DNA from: DATJLY01 sp963773665
Lineage (GTDB): Bacteria; Pseudomonadota; Alphaproteobacteria; ATCC43930; CGMCC-115725
Direction: 5' to 3'
DNA: 64,000 bases
Assembly (NCBI GenBank): GCA_963773665.1
Contig: CAVZBZ010000001.1
Span: 434,001 to 498,000 of the forward strand
Part shown: one piece after another, positions 8,925 through 16,306 of the stretch
Layout: the number at the start of each line of letters is the position of its first letter
How positions within the stretch are numbered: the stretch's first letter is position 1
Made by a program: the position numbers and the translations under genes
The notes under the pieces: generated by a model
Database searches by the model: none
Told to the model about the DNA's origin: nothing
The model's input: only the letters and a program-made list of their open reading frames with translations

Positions 8925-10100
8925 GTGAGCGAGCCGGTGCTGGCGCTGGGCGAGGACTATGCCGACATCCGCGCCGCGGTGCGCCGCATCTGCGAGGGAT
9001 TTCCCGGCGCCTATTGGCGCGAGCGCGAGGCCAAGACGGAATATCCCGAGGCGTTCGTGCGCGCGCTCACCGAGGCGGGCTATCTCGGCGCGCTCATTCC
9101 CGAGCGCTATGGCGGATCGGGCCTGCCGCTCCGCGCCGCATCGGTCATGCTCGAGGAGATTCACGGCGCGGGCTGCAATGCCGGCGCGTGCCACGCGCAG
9201 ATGTACATCATGGGCACGCTGCTCCGGCACGGCAGCGCGGCGCAGAAGGAGCGCTATCTGCCGAAGATCGCCTCGGGCGAATTGCGCCTGCAGGCGTTCG
9301 GCGTCACCGAGCCCACCACCGGCTCCGACACGACGCAACTGAAGACGCGGGCCGAGCGGCGCGGCAACGGCGGCTATGTCGTGCGCGGCCAGAAGGTGTG
9401 GACCTCGCGCGCGCTGCAGTCGGACCTGATGCTGCTGCTGGCGCGCACCACGCCCGCCGAAGAGGTGAAGCGGCGCGGCGACGGGCTTTCGGTGTTCCTC
9501 GTCGATCTGCGCGCCGCGCGCGGCAAGGGCGTCGAGATCCGCCCGCTCGACGCGATGATCAACCACAACACCACCGAGATCTTCTTCGACGACCTCGAGG
9601 TCCCGGCCGAGAACCTCGTCGGCGAGGAGGGCAAGGGCTTCCGCTACATCCTCGACGGCATGAACGCCGAGCGCATCCTCATTGCATCGGAGGCGCTGGG
9701 CGATGCGCGCTGGTTCCTGCGCACGTCGGTCGCCTATGCCGGAAGCCGCGTCGTGTTCGGGCGGCCCATCGGCCAGAACCAGGGCGTGGCCTTCCCGATC
9801 GCGAAGGCGCACGCCGAGACCGAGGCGGCCGACCTCATGGTGCGCAAGGCGGCGGCGCTGTTCGATGCCGGCGCGCCGTGCGGCGCCGAGGCCAACATGG
9901 CGAAGCTTCTGGCGGCGGACGCGTCGTGGCACGCCGGCGAGGCGTGCTTCCAGACGCATGGCGGCTTCGCCTTCGCGCGCGAGTACGATGTCGAGCGCAA
10001 GTGGCGCGAGACGCGGCTGTTCCAGACCGCGCCGATCTCGACGAACCTGGTTCTGGCCTATATCGCCGAGCACGTGTTGGGCTTGCCGCGGTCCTACTGA
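8925..10100 (+). CDS. Acyl-CoA dehydrogenase
   Basis: This intact 391-aa flavoprotein has a GTG start at 8925. The FAD and acyl-CoA binding signature is A-F-G-V-T-E-P-T-T-G-S-D-T, followed by K-V-W-T-S-R-A. The classical catalytic glutamate near the C-terminus is not at its usual place (the segment is R-L-F-Q-T-A-P-I-S). A glutamate in G-M-N-A-E-R-I-L at residue 249 matches the isovaleryl-CoA dehydrogenase type, so a branched-chain substrate is likely. It transfers electrons to ETF. Coupled to the enoyl-CoA hydratase just upstream. Confidence 0.9.
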   Translation: MSEPVLALGEDYADIRAAVRRICEGFPGAYWREREAKTEYPEAFVRALTEAGYLGALIPERYGGSGLPLRAASVMLEEIHGAGCNAGACHAQMYIMGTLLRHGSAAQKERYLPKIASGELRLQAFGVTEPTTGSDTTQLKTRAERRGNGGYVVRGQKVWTSRALQSDLMLLLARTTPAEEVKRRGDGLSVFLVDLRAARGKGVEIRPLDAMINHNTTEIFFDDLEVPAENLVGEEGKGFRYILDGMNAERILIASEALGDARWFLRTSVAYAGSRVVFGRPIGQNQGVAFPIAKAHAETEAADLMVRKAAALFDAGAPCGAEANMAKLLAADASWHAGEACFQTHGGFAFAREYDVERKWRETRLFQTAPISTNLVLAYIAEHVLGLPRSY

Positions 10101-10140
10101 TCGGGGCAATATCGCCGCCACCCGAACCTTGGAGAAAGAA

Positions 10141-10380
10141 ATGGCCGATCCCATTGCCGCGCAGAAAAGCCCCTACGGCGTCCAGGTCGAAGCCGGGCAG
10201 CGCTATGTCTGGTGCGCCTGCGGGCGCAGCAAGTCGCAGCCCTATTGCGACGGCACGCACAAGGAATTCGGGCTGAAGCCCATGGCCTTCGTCGCCGAGA
10301 AGAGCGAGCAGGCGTGGCTGTGCGGCTGCAAGGCGAGCGGCAACAAGCCGTTCTGCGACGGCACGCACAAGAAGATCTGA
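10141..10380 (+). CDS. CDGSH iron-sulfur domain protein with two CDGSH-type motifs, 79 aa
   Basis: Two Cys3His cluster motifs are visible: C25-A-C27 with C36-D-G-T-H40, and C61-G-C63 with C72-D-G-T-H76. Each should bind a 2Fe-2S cluster. A GGAG lies 6-7 bases before the ATG. Small tandem CDGSH proteins are soluble redox or cluster-transfer proteins; the partner is unknown. It follows the acyl-CoA dehydrogenase after 40 bases and may share its transcript. Confidence 0.93.
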   Translation: MADPIAAQKSPYGVQVEAGQRYVWCACGRSKSQPYCDGTHKEFGLKPMAFVAEKSEQAWLCGCKASGNKPFCDGTHKKI

Positions 10381-10384
10381 CTGC

Positions 10385-10678
10385 ATGACGCCGCGCCTGG
10401 CTCTGCTCACCATCCTGCCGCTGGTGGCGCTCGCGCCCAGCCTGTCGAGCGCGGCCGATCAGCCTGCCTTCCCCGACCGGCAGATGATGCAGCAGCTTGC
10501 CGAGGCGCAGCGGCTGGCGCGGCAGGCGGGCGCCGACATGATGCGCGCGCTCGATGCGTTGGAGCAGGCCGTGCCGCAATACGGCATGCCCTATCTGGAC
10601 CGCGACGGCAACATCGTCATCCCGCGCCGTCCGTCGCGCGGCACCCTGGTCCCGGAACCCGAGCCCGCCCCGCTTTGA
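10385..10678 (+). CDS. Small secreted protein, 97 aa
   Basis: A signal peptide is evident (M-T-P-R-L-A-L-L-T-I-L-P-L-V-A-L, cleavage likely after S-S-A-A). The mature part is a helix rich in Met and Gln (Q-M-M-Q-Q-L-A-E-A-Q-R-L-A-R) and a Pro/Arg/Glu tail. It resembles short periplasmic proteins seen in Rhizobiales, but no function is known. It starts 4 bases after the CDGSH gene and meets the next gene head-on with adjacent stops. Confidence 0.6.
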   Translation: MTPRLALLTILPLVALAPSLSSAADQPAFPDRQMMQQLAEAQRLARQAGADMMRALDALEQAVPQYGMPYLDRDGNIVIPRRPSRGTLVPEPEPAPL

Positions 10679-11167
10679 TCATTTGAGCCGGTCGCGGATC
10701 GCGTCGAGGCCGGCACGCGCGCAGGCTTCGTCGAGCTGGCCGCCGGGCGCGCCGGCGGCGCCGATGGCGCCGATCACCTCGTCGCCGAGCTTGATGACGA
10801 GCCCGCCCTGGAACAGCAGCAGGTGCGGCAGCTTCGATGTCAGCGTCGCGACCGGCGCAGTCTTCGCGCGCTCGACCAGCGCCCCGGTATCGGTCTTGAA
10901 GGTGAGGCTCGTGTAAGCCTTGTCGTTAGCGCTGTCGAGCGTATGGATGCCGGCGCCGTCGCCGCGCAGGCTCGCCTGCGGCACGCCGTCGGCATCCACC
11001 AGCACGGCGGTCTCGGCATAGCCCTGCTTGGCGCAGCTTGCGACCGCGGCGCCGACCGCCTCGTTGGCGAGCGCCGCCGAAATCCTGTGCGTCGACAGCA
11101 CATCGGCGGCGTAGGCGGGGGCGGCAAGGCATAAGGCGAACGACAAGGCGGCTGCGAAGCGTGTCAT
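10679..11167 (-). CDS. Periplasmic heme-binding protein of the GlcG/HbpS family
   Basis: This 162-aa protein has a clear signal peptide ending A-P-A-Y-A-A-D. The family features are A-V-L-V-D-A-D-G-V-P-Q-A-S-L-R-G-D-G-A followed by S-x-x-x-A-x-x-K-A-Y-T-S-L-T-F. The C-terminal segment has G-G-L-V-I-K and I-G-A-I-G-A-A-G. HbpS/GlcG proteins bind heme or small ligands and form octamers; the role here is unknown. Convergent with the preceding secreted protein. Confidence 0.85.
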   Translation of the reverse strand: MTRFAAALSFALCLAAPAYAADVLSTHRISAALANEAVGAAVASCAKQGYAETAVLVDADGVPQASLRGDGAGIHTLDSANDKAYTSLTFKTDTGALVERAKTAPVATLTSKLPHLLLFQGGLVIKLGDEVIGAIGAAGAPGGQLDEACARAGLDAIRDRLK

Positions 11168-11226
11168 CTTTATCCTCCCGGGTAGCTTGCCGGACGATGA
11201 TCGGCCTGCCTTAATGGCGACGCAAC

Positions 11227-11847
11227 ATGGCTCGAGCCCGCTTCCTCCCCGCGGTCCTGGCGCTTGCGGCGGCGGCGCTGCTGCTGGCGGCGCGTCCGGG
11301 CGGCGAGGAGCAGGACAACACCCCCGTCTCGCTCGCCGGCCAGTTCCTCGTCGCCGCGCCCGAGATGGGCGATCCGCGCTTTGCCGAGACCGTGATCCTC
11401 ATGGTGCGGCACGACGAGACCGGCGCCTTCGGCATCGTCATCAACCGCCCGGTCGAGACGCGCTCGCTGGCGAGCCTGCTCGAGGCCCTGGGCGACAAGA
11501 AGCCGGACGCCAAGGGCGAGGTGCGCATCTATGCCGGCGGCCCGGTCGAGCCGGGCATCGGCTTCGTCGTGCACAGCGCCGAGTACCACCAGTCCGGCAC
11601 GATCGCGATCGACGGCCAGGTCGCGGTGACCTCGAACGCGGCGGTGCTGCGCGACATGGCGGCGGGCAAGGGGCCGGCCGAGACGCTGGTCGCGTTCGGC
11701 TATGCCGGCTGGGGCCCCGGCCAGCTCGAACAGGAGCTGGCGCAGCATGCCTGGTTCACCGAGCCCGAGGACCCGAAGCTCCTGTTCGACGCCGACCGCG
11801 CCGGCCTGTGGCAGAAGGCGCTCGACCGGCGGACCCGGGCGCTTTAG
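11227..11847 (+). CDS. YqgE/AlgH family protein with an N-terminal hydrophobic leader
   Basis: This 206-aa UPF0301 (YqgE/AlgH) protein contains G-Q-F-L-V-A-A-P-E-M-G-D-P-R-F-A-E-T-V-I and G-I-V-I-N-R-P, then Y-A-G-G-P-V and G-Y-A-G-W-G-P-G-Q-L. The molecular function is unknown in all lineages. It has a leader of about 25 residues, a strongly hydrophobic stretch after M-A-R-A-R-F ending A-A-R-P-G-G. YqgE proteins are normally cytosolic and lack this, so this copy may be exported or membrane-anchored. No good internal start replaces the leader. Confidence 0.88.
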   Translation: MARARFLPAVLALAAAALLLAARPGGEEQDNTPVSLAGQFLVAAPEMGDPRFAETVILMVRHDETGAFGIVINRPVETRSLASLLEALGDKKPDAKGEVRIYAGGPVEPGIGFVVHSAEYHQSGTIAIDGQVAVTSNAAVLRDMAAGKGPAETLVAFGYAGWGPGQLEQELAQHAWFTEPEDPKLLFDADRAGLWQKALDRRTRAL

Positions 11848-11903
11848 TATAACTCATTGATTTAGAATAATTTTCTTCGAAACCCGGTGGCCACGTCGGG
11901 GCC

Positions 11904-12048
11904 AAATTGGGTTCGTTTGGTAATTCGCCCCTCGCGCGGCGCGTGGCCGCATACGCCGGCAAATTGGCTTCGTTTGGCAGAATCGCGTTTGCCGCGCGGG
12001 CGTGCCGCCGGTGCGAGAGCGGCCCGGAAAATTGGCTTCGTTCGGCAA
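11904..12048. repeat. Three spaced copies of a 20-bp repeat in an intergenic region
   Basis: AAATTGGCTTCGTTTGGCAA-like units lie at 11904-11923, 11961-11980 and 12029-12048, with two to five mismatches between copies and 57- and 68-base spacing. On the minus strand they read in one frame as L-P-N-E-A-N, a peptide-like dispersed repeat I have seen in several GC-rich genomes. The surrounding 11848-12151 holds no gene. Unequal spacing and divergent spacers rule out a CRISPR. Confidence 0.6.
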
Positions 12049-12151
12049 TCCAGGCTGCCGGCCGGCCAGCCGGTCCCCGGCCCCGAAAGGTATGACCGCA
12101 TAACACGTACATTTGGCGCGCCGGCACGGCTTCGTCAAGGCGCGGTTCGAT

Positions 12152-12829
12152 CTACTGCGCGGCGAGAAAGGATGCGATCTCGTCGATCTGGCTCGGAGTC
12201 AGGTGCAGCGAGTTCTCGTGCATGATCGCGTTGGCGCGCTGGTTCGACGCGAAGGCCGCGAGCTGTTCCTCGAGATAATCGCGGTGCTGCCCCGCGAGGC
12301 GCGGTATGGCGCCACTGCCCTGCGCCTTGTCGCCGTGGCACGCCATGCAGGGCGGCACCAATTCGTCAGGCACGCCTTCGTCGAAGATCTTCTTGCCGGC
12401 GGCCACTTGGGCTGCGTCTTGCGACGAGCCCGGCACCGGCGTCTGTGCCGAATAAAAACTCGCAAGCCCGTCGATCGTGGCGTCGCTGAGCTGCGCCGCC
12501 ATGCCCCACATGTAGGTGTGGGCATGGGGATCGGCCCTGGTATGGTCGCGGAACGCCTGGAGCTGCGCCTCGAGATAGTCCTTCTGCTGGCCGGCCAGAC
12601 GCGGGAAGGTCGGCGAGATGCTCCTGCCGTCGGGACCGTGGCAGGACGAGCAGACATGCCGGGTGCCGTCGACGGTCGCCTGCTGATCGTTCGCGCCGCC
12701 GCCGGTGCAGGCGCTTGCCGTCAACAGGAGCGAGAGCGTCAGCGCCGCGCGCCATGCGCTGGCGAGCGAAGCGGTGAAAGTCGTCCGTCGGTGCGCGGCG
12801 CCGGCGCGCCGGGCGAGATGCTCCGTCAT
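12152..12829 (-). CDS. Diheme c4-type cytochrome c, probable lipoprotein
   Basis: The protein is 225 aa with two class-I cytochrome c domains: heme motifs C60-S-S-C-H64 and C161-M-A-C-H165, each followed by a P-R-L-A-G-Q segment and a distal Met (Y-M-W-G-M near 107-110 and A-I-M-H near 203). This is the cytochrome c4 plan, a periplasmic electron carrier to terminal oxidases. The leader ends T-A-S-A-C, a plausible lipobox. The start at 12829 has GGAG nine bases upstream. An alternative ATG at 12856 overlaps the stop of the upstream gene (TGATG). Last gene of the HiPIP/cytochrome-porin operon, so it is the likely inner electron acceptor. Confidence 0.88.
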   Translation of the reverse strand: MTEHLARRAGAAHRRTTFTASLASAWRAALTLSLLLTASACTGGGANDQQATVDGTRHVCSSCHGPDGRSISPTFPRLAGQQKDYLEAQLQAFRDHTRADPHAHTYMWGMAAQLSDATIDGLASFYSAQTPVPGSSQDAAQVAAGKKIFDEGVPDELVPPCMACHGDKAQGSGAIPRLAGQHRDYLEEQLAAFASNQRANAIMHENSLHLTPSQIDEIASFLAAQ

Positions 12830-12855
12830 GTCAGTCTCCGGCATTCGGCGCGGCA

Positions 12856-14232
12856 TCAGAACGCGAACCAGGCAAAGAGGAAGAGCGTGTTGTTGTCGGA
12901 AGCGTTGCGGCCGAAGCCGTCGTAGTTGCTGCCGCTGCCGTTGAACTTCGTATAGTAGATGTATTGCAATCCGAGCTTCACGTTCATCCACGGCCAGAAC
13001 GCCGGGCCGCCATGATTGAACGGGATGTAGTTCAGCTCGGCGATCCAGCCTTGGGCGTTCGGACTGGCGCCCGCCGATCCGCTGAACTGACCGGCCGGGA
13101 AGAGATTGGGATCGCCGGAGCCGTCGATGCGGAAGAACCCCAACGTGCCGCCATAGGTCTGATCGTAGAAATAGCTGGTCTTGAGATTCAGGCTGCGCAG
13201 ATGATTGTGCGAATTGCTGGTAAGCCCTTGGGCCGCCGACGAGGTGAAGGTGTCGTTCTCGGTGATCCAGCTTGCCATGACCGAAACGCTGTGGCGGTCG
13301 GCGAGGAACTGATACTCGGTGTCGAAGCCGATATCGACCGTATGGTCGGTGCCGAATCCGGTGACGCGGCCGGGGGTAAGGGAGGAGGCAAGGCCGAAGG
13401 TGCCGATTTCCCACGTGTTGCGGCCCCATTGCGGCTCGAGCGCGAGGCGCCAATAGGGCGCCACCCCCTTGATCGCCGGTCCGAACGGAGACGCGCCGAG
13501 ATTGGTCTCCATGCGCGGCGAGAACGTCTTGTAGAAGCCGACCTCGGCATAATAGAACCGGTTCACGTAGGCATAGGTTGTGAGGCCGACCACCTGCTGG
13601 GCGAGACCGCCTTCGATGAGAGTCCCCGGCGGCGTCAAAGTGAGCTGGCTGCTTTCGTAGGGAAAGCGCCACGCCGGCGTGGTGTTCCAGACATCGGTGA
13701 CGGATGGGTTGTTGTTGAGGCTCACACCGAAGACCATCTCGCGGTCGAGCAGGTTGGTGGCTCTGGCATAGCGGATATCGGTATTGTCCCAATGGAGCTG
13801 GCGCGGCCCGTCGTCGTAGGTCAGTTGCGCGAAGGCGCCGAGATTGGGCGCGATGGCGCCGCCGTAGAAAATGCTCGCCGTCGAGATGTCGGGGTTGTCG
13901 TTGGCAGCGTAATGCGCCGTGGTGCCGGGCTCGCCGACGCTGGTATGGGTAAAGGTCGGAATGACCATGGCCGCGATCGGCGGCAGGTCCGATGTGCCGC
14001 CCTTGAACGTGTATCCGTTCAGCTTGAAGAGCCGGCCGTAAGGCGTCAGCTCGGGAAAGCCGTTGTGGCAGGCGGCGCATTGCTGGCCGGTTTGCCGCGC
14101 GTAGCTCGGCAGGGCGCTGGCTTGCGAGACGCCGAAGAGCAGCGCCAGTGCGAGGGCCAGCACGAGCGCGGCGCCGTCGCGAACGGGCGCGAACGCGGCC
14201 CACGGTTTTCCGCTCTGCCGCCAATCCGACAT
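12856..14232 (-). CDS. Outer-membrane cytochrome-porin fusion, Cyc2-like
   Basis: This 458-aa protein has a signal peptide ending Q-A-S-A, then L-P-S-Y-A-R-Q-T-G and a single heme motif C52-A-A-C-H56. It continues F-P-E-L-T-P-Y-G-R-L-F-K-L-N-G-Y and about 370 residues of alternating aromatic beta strands ending F-L-F-A-W-F-A-F, a terminal-Phe outer-membrane barrel signature. A mature N-terminal P-x-x-A-R-Q-T-G-x-x-C-x-x-C-H heme segment fused to a barrel is the architecture of Cyc2 iron oxidases. That assignment is by architecture, not by a score. Start 14232 has GAGGGG upstream. Neighbours are a HiPIP upstream and a c4 cytochrome downstream. It could instead be an uncharacterised cytochrome-porin for another donor. 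Confidence 0.75.
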   Translation of the reverse strand: MSDWRQSGKPWAAFAPVRDGAALVLALALALLFGVSQASALPSYARQTGQQCAACHNGFPELTPYGRLFKLNGYTFKGGTSDLPPIAAMVIPTFTHTSVGEPGTTAHYAANDNPDISTASIFYGGAIAPNLGAFAQLTYDDGPRQLHWDNTDIRYARATNLLDREMVFGVSLNNNPSVTDVWNTTPAWRFPYESSQLTLTPPGTLIEGGLAQQVVGLTTYAYVNRFYYAEVGFYKTFSPRMETNLGASPFGPAIKGVAPYWRLALEPQWGRNTWEIGTFGLASSLTPGRVTGFGTDHTVDIGFDTEYQFLADRHSVSVMASWITENDTFTSSAAQGLTSNSHNHLRSLNLKTSYFYDQTYGGTLGFFRIDGSGDPNLFPAGQFSGSAGASPNAQGWIAELNYIPFNHGGPAFWPWMNVKLGLQYIYYTKFNGSGSNYDGFGRNASDNNTLFLFAWFAF

Positions 14233-14315
14233 ATCCAATTTTCCCCTCACCTTCGGCCGCCGGAATATGCGGACGCAGCCCGTTTCCCCGCGCGGCGTCG
14301 CGGCCACATTTTACC

Positions 14316-14609
14316 TTAGGCCGGTTTCTTCACATAGACCTTGCACCAGCCGCTCGGTTGAACGGTGCCCTCCACGACTTTGCACGAAGACGGCGGCTCG
14401 AATTGCGCGCAGTTGTCGCAACGCTGCGAACCCTTCGGCGTGTCCTGGTAGCCCACCAACTTCTGCGCCACCTTGGTTTCGGCCGCGGCCGCACGGTTTC
14501 TGGCCACGCTCGCGCCGACCATGGCAGCACCGCCCGCGGTGCCGGCAAGGTTCCGCAGCAGCGAGCGGCGAGAGATTTTTGCGGACTGACTTTTGCGTGT
14601 GTCGTCCAT
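14316..14609 (-). CDS. High-potential iron-sulfur protein (HiPIP), Tat-exported
   Basis: This 97-aa protein has a twin-arginine leader (S-R-R-S-L-L-R-N, Arg14-Arg15). The mature domain carries the four cluster cysteines C64, C67, C76 and C89 in HiPIP spacing (x2, x8, x12), with Y-Q-D-T-P-K-G upstream and P-S-G-W-C-K at the end. HiPIPs bind a 4Fe-4S cluster that cycles between +2 and +3 and shuttle electrons in the periplasm; Iro and PioC are HiPIPs linked to Fe(II) oxidation. GGAGGAG precedes the ATG. First gene of the operon with the cytochrome-porin and c4 cytochrome; 83 bases separate it from the barrel gene. Confidence 0.93.
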   Translation of the reverse strand: MDDTRKSQSAKISRRSLLRNLAGTAGGAAMVGASVARNRAAAAETKVAQKLVGYQDTPKGSQRCDNCAQFEPPSSCKVVEGTVQPSGWCKVYVKKPA

Positions 14610-14739
14610 GGTTTCTCCTCCGAGGCAATGCGAGCGGCCGCACCGGCGACAGGCTCGGACCTTATGCGAATCGCGCATCGATACAATGAGTTGCGTTCGC
14701 GCGCCACGATGCGGCCTTTGGTCGCAAGGGCGGCATGGC

Positions 14740-14753
14740 TTGATCTACATCAA
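14740..14753. promoter_or_regulatory. Perfect FNR/FixK/DNR-type box with a matching -10 element
   Basis: TTGATCTACATCAA is the full TTGAT-N4-ATCAA consensus of the FNR/CRP-family oxygen regulators. CACAAT at 14775-14780 on the plus strand is centred 31 bases away, the spacing of a class II FNR promoter (-41.5 to -10), pointing to a start near 14787 for the gene at 14885. The box is symmetrical and lies 131 bases upstream of the HiPIP start, so it could also serve the electron-transfer operon. No FNR gene is in the window. Confidence 0.75.
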
Positions 14754-14884
14754 GGTCGCACCGCGCTCGCTTGTCACAATAGTTCCATGAAGAAATGGTC
14801 GCGACGCACCCTGCAAGCGCAACATCGCCATTCACTCTGAGCGCATCAAAAGCCGGGGCGTCGCCTGTTCGAAAGGACAGAGCC

Positions 14885-15277
14885 ATGAACGCCTCAAAGA
14901 TCGTCAAAATCGCGGGCATCGTACCGGTCATCGCGGCCGGGCTCTTCCTCGCACGGTGTGAGCTTGGGGATCCAACGCCGGAGCCGGAGAAGATGGTGAG
15001 TGCCGTCATCTGCAACGGCCAGCCCGACTGGTGTGTCGTCGCGAGAAGCGAGATGGACGCCCATCGTCCAGCTTTCGTCTTCATCGACGGCGAGGAGAAG
15101 GGCCTCATCCTGCCCAGCAGGACGCTGCGCATCCCGGTGAAGGCCGGCGACACGCATCAGGTCAATTTCTGCGCGTATTTCGACGTCTCCGCAATCAAGC
15201 AGTGGAAGTGCAGCACGCCGACCGAAACCAGGTTGGACGCCGGCAATTCGATCCTGGTCGTGTTCCCGCTCGAATGA
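14885..15277 (+). CDS. Hypothetical exported protein, 130 aa
   Basis: An N-terminal hydrophobic segment (I-V-K-I-A-G-I-V-P-V-I-A-A-G-L-F-L) acts as a signal or anchor, followed by C-E-L-G. Four further cysteines occur (I-C-N, W-C-V, N-F-C-A, K-C-S), fitting two disulfides. The rest looks beta-rich (F-V-F-I-D-G, L-R-I-P-V-K-A-G). I do not recognise a family. The perfect FNR-type box and -10 element upstream suggest expression at low oxygen together with, or divergently from, the cytochrome/HiPIP operon. Confidence 0.6.
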   Translation: MNASKIVKIAGIVPVIAAGLFLARCELGDPTPEPEKMVSAVICNGQPDWCVVARSEMDAHRPAFVFIDGEEKGLILPSRTLRIPVKAGDTHQVNFCAYFDVSAIKQWKCSTPTETRLDAGNSILVVFPLE

Positions 15278-15380
15278 CATGCTTCGCGGTCCGGCGCCGG
15301 CCTTGCCGGCAAGGCCCAAAGGGCGCACAGTGCCGCTCGGGAGGCTTGACCGGTCGGACCTTATCGTTCGAGGGGAGACA

Positions 15381-16004
15381 ATGTCTCGTTGGCTTCTTGG
15401 GGCGGCTCTCATAGCCGCGACGGCTAGCGCCGGCATCCAAGCCGCGGACGCGCAATCGCAGCCGACGCCGCTTTCGACCGTTCCGACGGCGCCAAAAACC
15501 TTTCCGCTGCTCGGCGGACTGTCGGTTCCCGACACCGCGCCGCACCTGTTGATGGCGGTTGCCGCCAACGATTCGTTGGGCGTGCACGCGCTGCTGGACG
15601 GCGATGCCAGCCCCGACGAGACCGATGTCTATGGCCGCACGGCGCTCATCTATGCGGTCATGTTCGACAGCGTTCCGATCGGACAGATGCTGGTCAGTCA
15701 CGGCGCCAACCTCAATATCCACGACAAGCTCGGCAAGACGGCGCTGCATTGGGCCGCGGAGCGCGGCAGCAACGACATGCTGCGCCTGCTGCTCGACGCC
15801 AAGGCCGCGGTCGACGCACAAAACCTGCAAGGGCTTACGCCGCTCATGGCCGCGGCAAGCAATGGCAGGGCCGAGACCGTGCGCCTCCTGCTGCGCTACC
15901 GGGCCGATCCCCAGAAGGACGATTACGCCGGGCACGATGCGGTTTATTGGGCCGCCAATCACGCCGCGATCGCCGAGGCTCTGAAGGTCGCCGCCGCGCG
16001 CTGA
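15381..16004 (+). CDS. Periplasmic ankyrin-repeat protein
   Basis: This 207-aa protein has a signal peptide (leader ends I-Q-A-A-D-A). Four ankyrin repeats follow: L-L-M-A-V-A-A-N-D, D-V-Y-G-R-T-A-L-I-Y-A-V, L-G-K-T-A-L-H-W-A-A-E-R-G and G-L-T-P-L-M-A-A-A-S-N-G. The AnkB-type periplasmic ankyrin proteins next to catalase or cytochrome genes are thought to aid protein interaction or heme loading; the partner here is unknown. Its stop is 5 bases from the displaced guaA tail, so before the element inserted it converged closely with guaA. Confidence 0.85.
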   Translation: MSRWLLGAALIAATASAGIQAADAQSQPTPLSTVPTAPKTFPLLGGLSVPDTAPHLLMAVAANDSLGVHALLDGDASPDETDVYGRTALIYAVMFDSVPIGQMLVSHGANLNIHDKLGKTALHWAAERGSNDMLRLLLDAKAAVDAQNLQGLTPLMAAASNGRAETVRLLLRYRADPQKDDYAGHDAVYWAANHAAIAEALKVAAAR

Positions 16005-16008
16005 CGCG

Positions 16009-16026
16009 TCATTCCCACTCGATGGT
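16009..16026 (-). other. attL: displaced guaA 3' end
   Basis: TCATTCCCACTCGATGGT read on the minus strand encodes T-I-E-W-E-stop, the conserved end of GMP synthetase. No other guaA sequence is adjacent. It differs at two of 18 positions from the end of intact guaA at 35796 and is presumably the original chromosomal tail left behind when the element supplied its own. Confidence 0.8.
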
Positions 16027-16306
16027 CAATGGGTTTGAGTTCGCGTTGTAATTATTGGGCTTTCAGCCCACGCTCTAAGTCCATACCAACTGCGATACCA
16101 CCAGGGAAAAGGCGCTGGATTCGCGAATTCTATATGGCGGTCCTTCCCGCCATAAACGTGCGCGCATCATAAACGTGCGTCGCGAGAATACAGACCAAAA
16201 GAGGCGGAACTTCGAGACCAGGTGCCTCCCCTCGCCCACCTCGCTAGACGACGACCGATAGTGATGAGAACTACGCTTCCGTTATAGCGACCAACCACCG
16301 GGCCGC
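16027..16306. other. Left end of the element; direct repeats, no gene
   Basis: No coding signal is seen. A 12-base direct repeat CATAAACGTGCG occurs at 16151-16162 and 16168-16179 (17-base period) and may be an integrase arm site or an operator. The only other structure is a short GGGCTTTCAGCCC hairpin near 16057. The restriction-like operon ends at 16307. Confidence 0.4.

Noticed and set aside
8673..10154. 493-codon open frame antisense to the acyl-CoA dehydrogenase
   Set aside because: Shadow of an intact conserved gene; composition is typical of antisense GC-rich frames.
11904..12048. Possible CRISPR array
   Set aside because: Only three diverged 20-base units with unequal 37-48-base spacers and no cas genes in the window.
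12964..14319. 451-codon open frame antisense to the cytochrome-porin
   Set aside because: The minus-strand gene has a signal peptide, heme motif and barrel ending; the opposite frame shows nothing recognisable.
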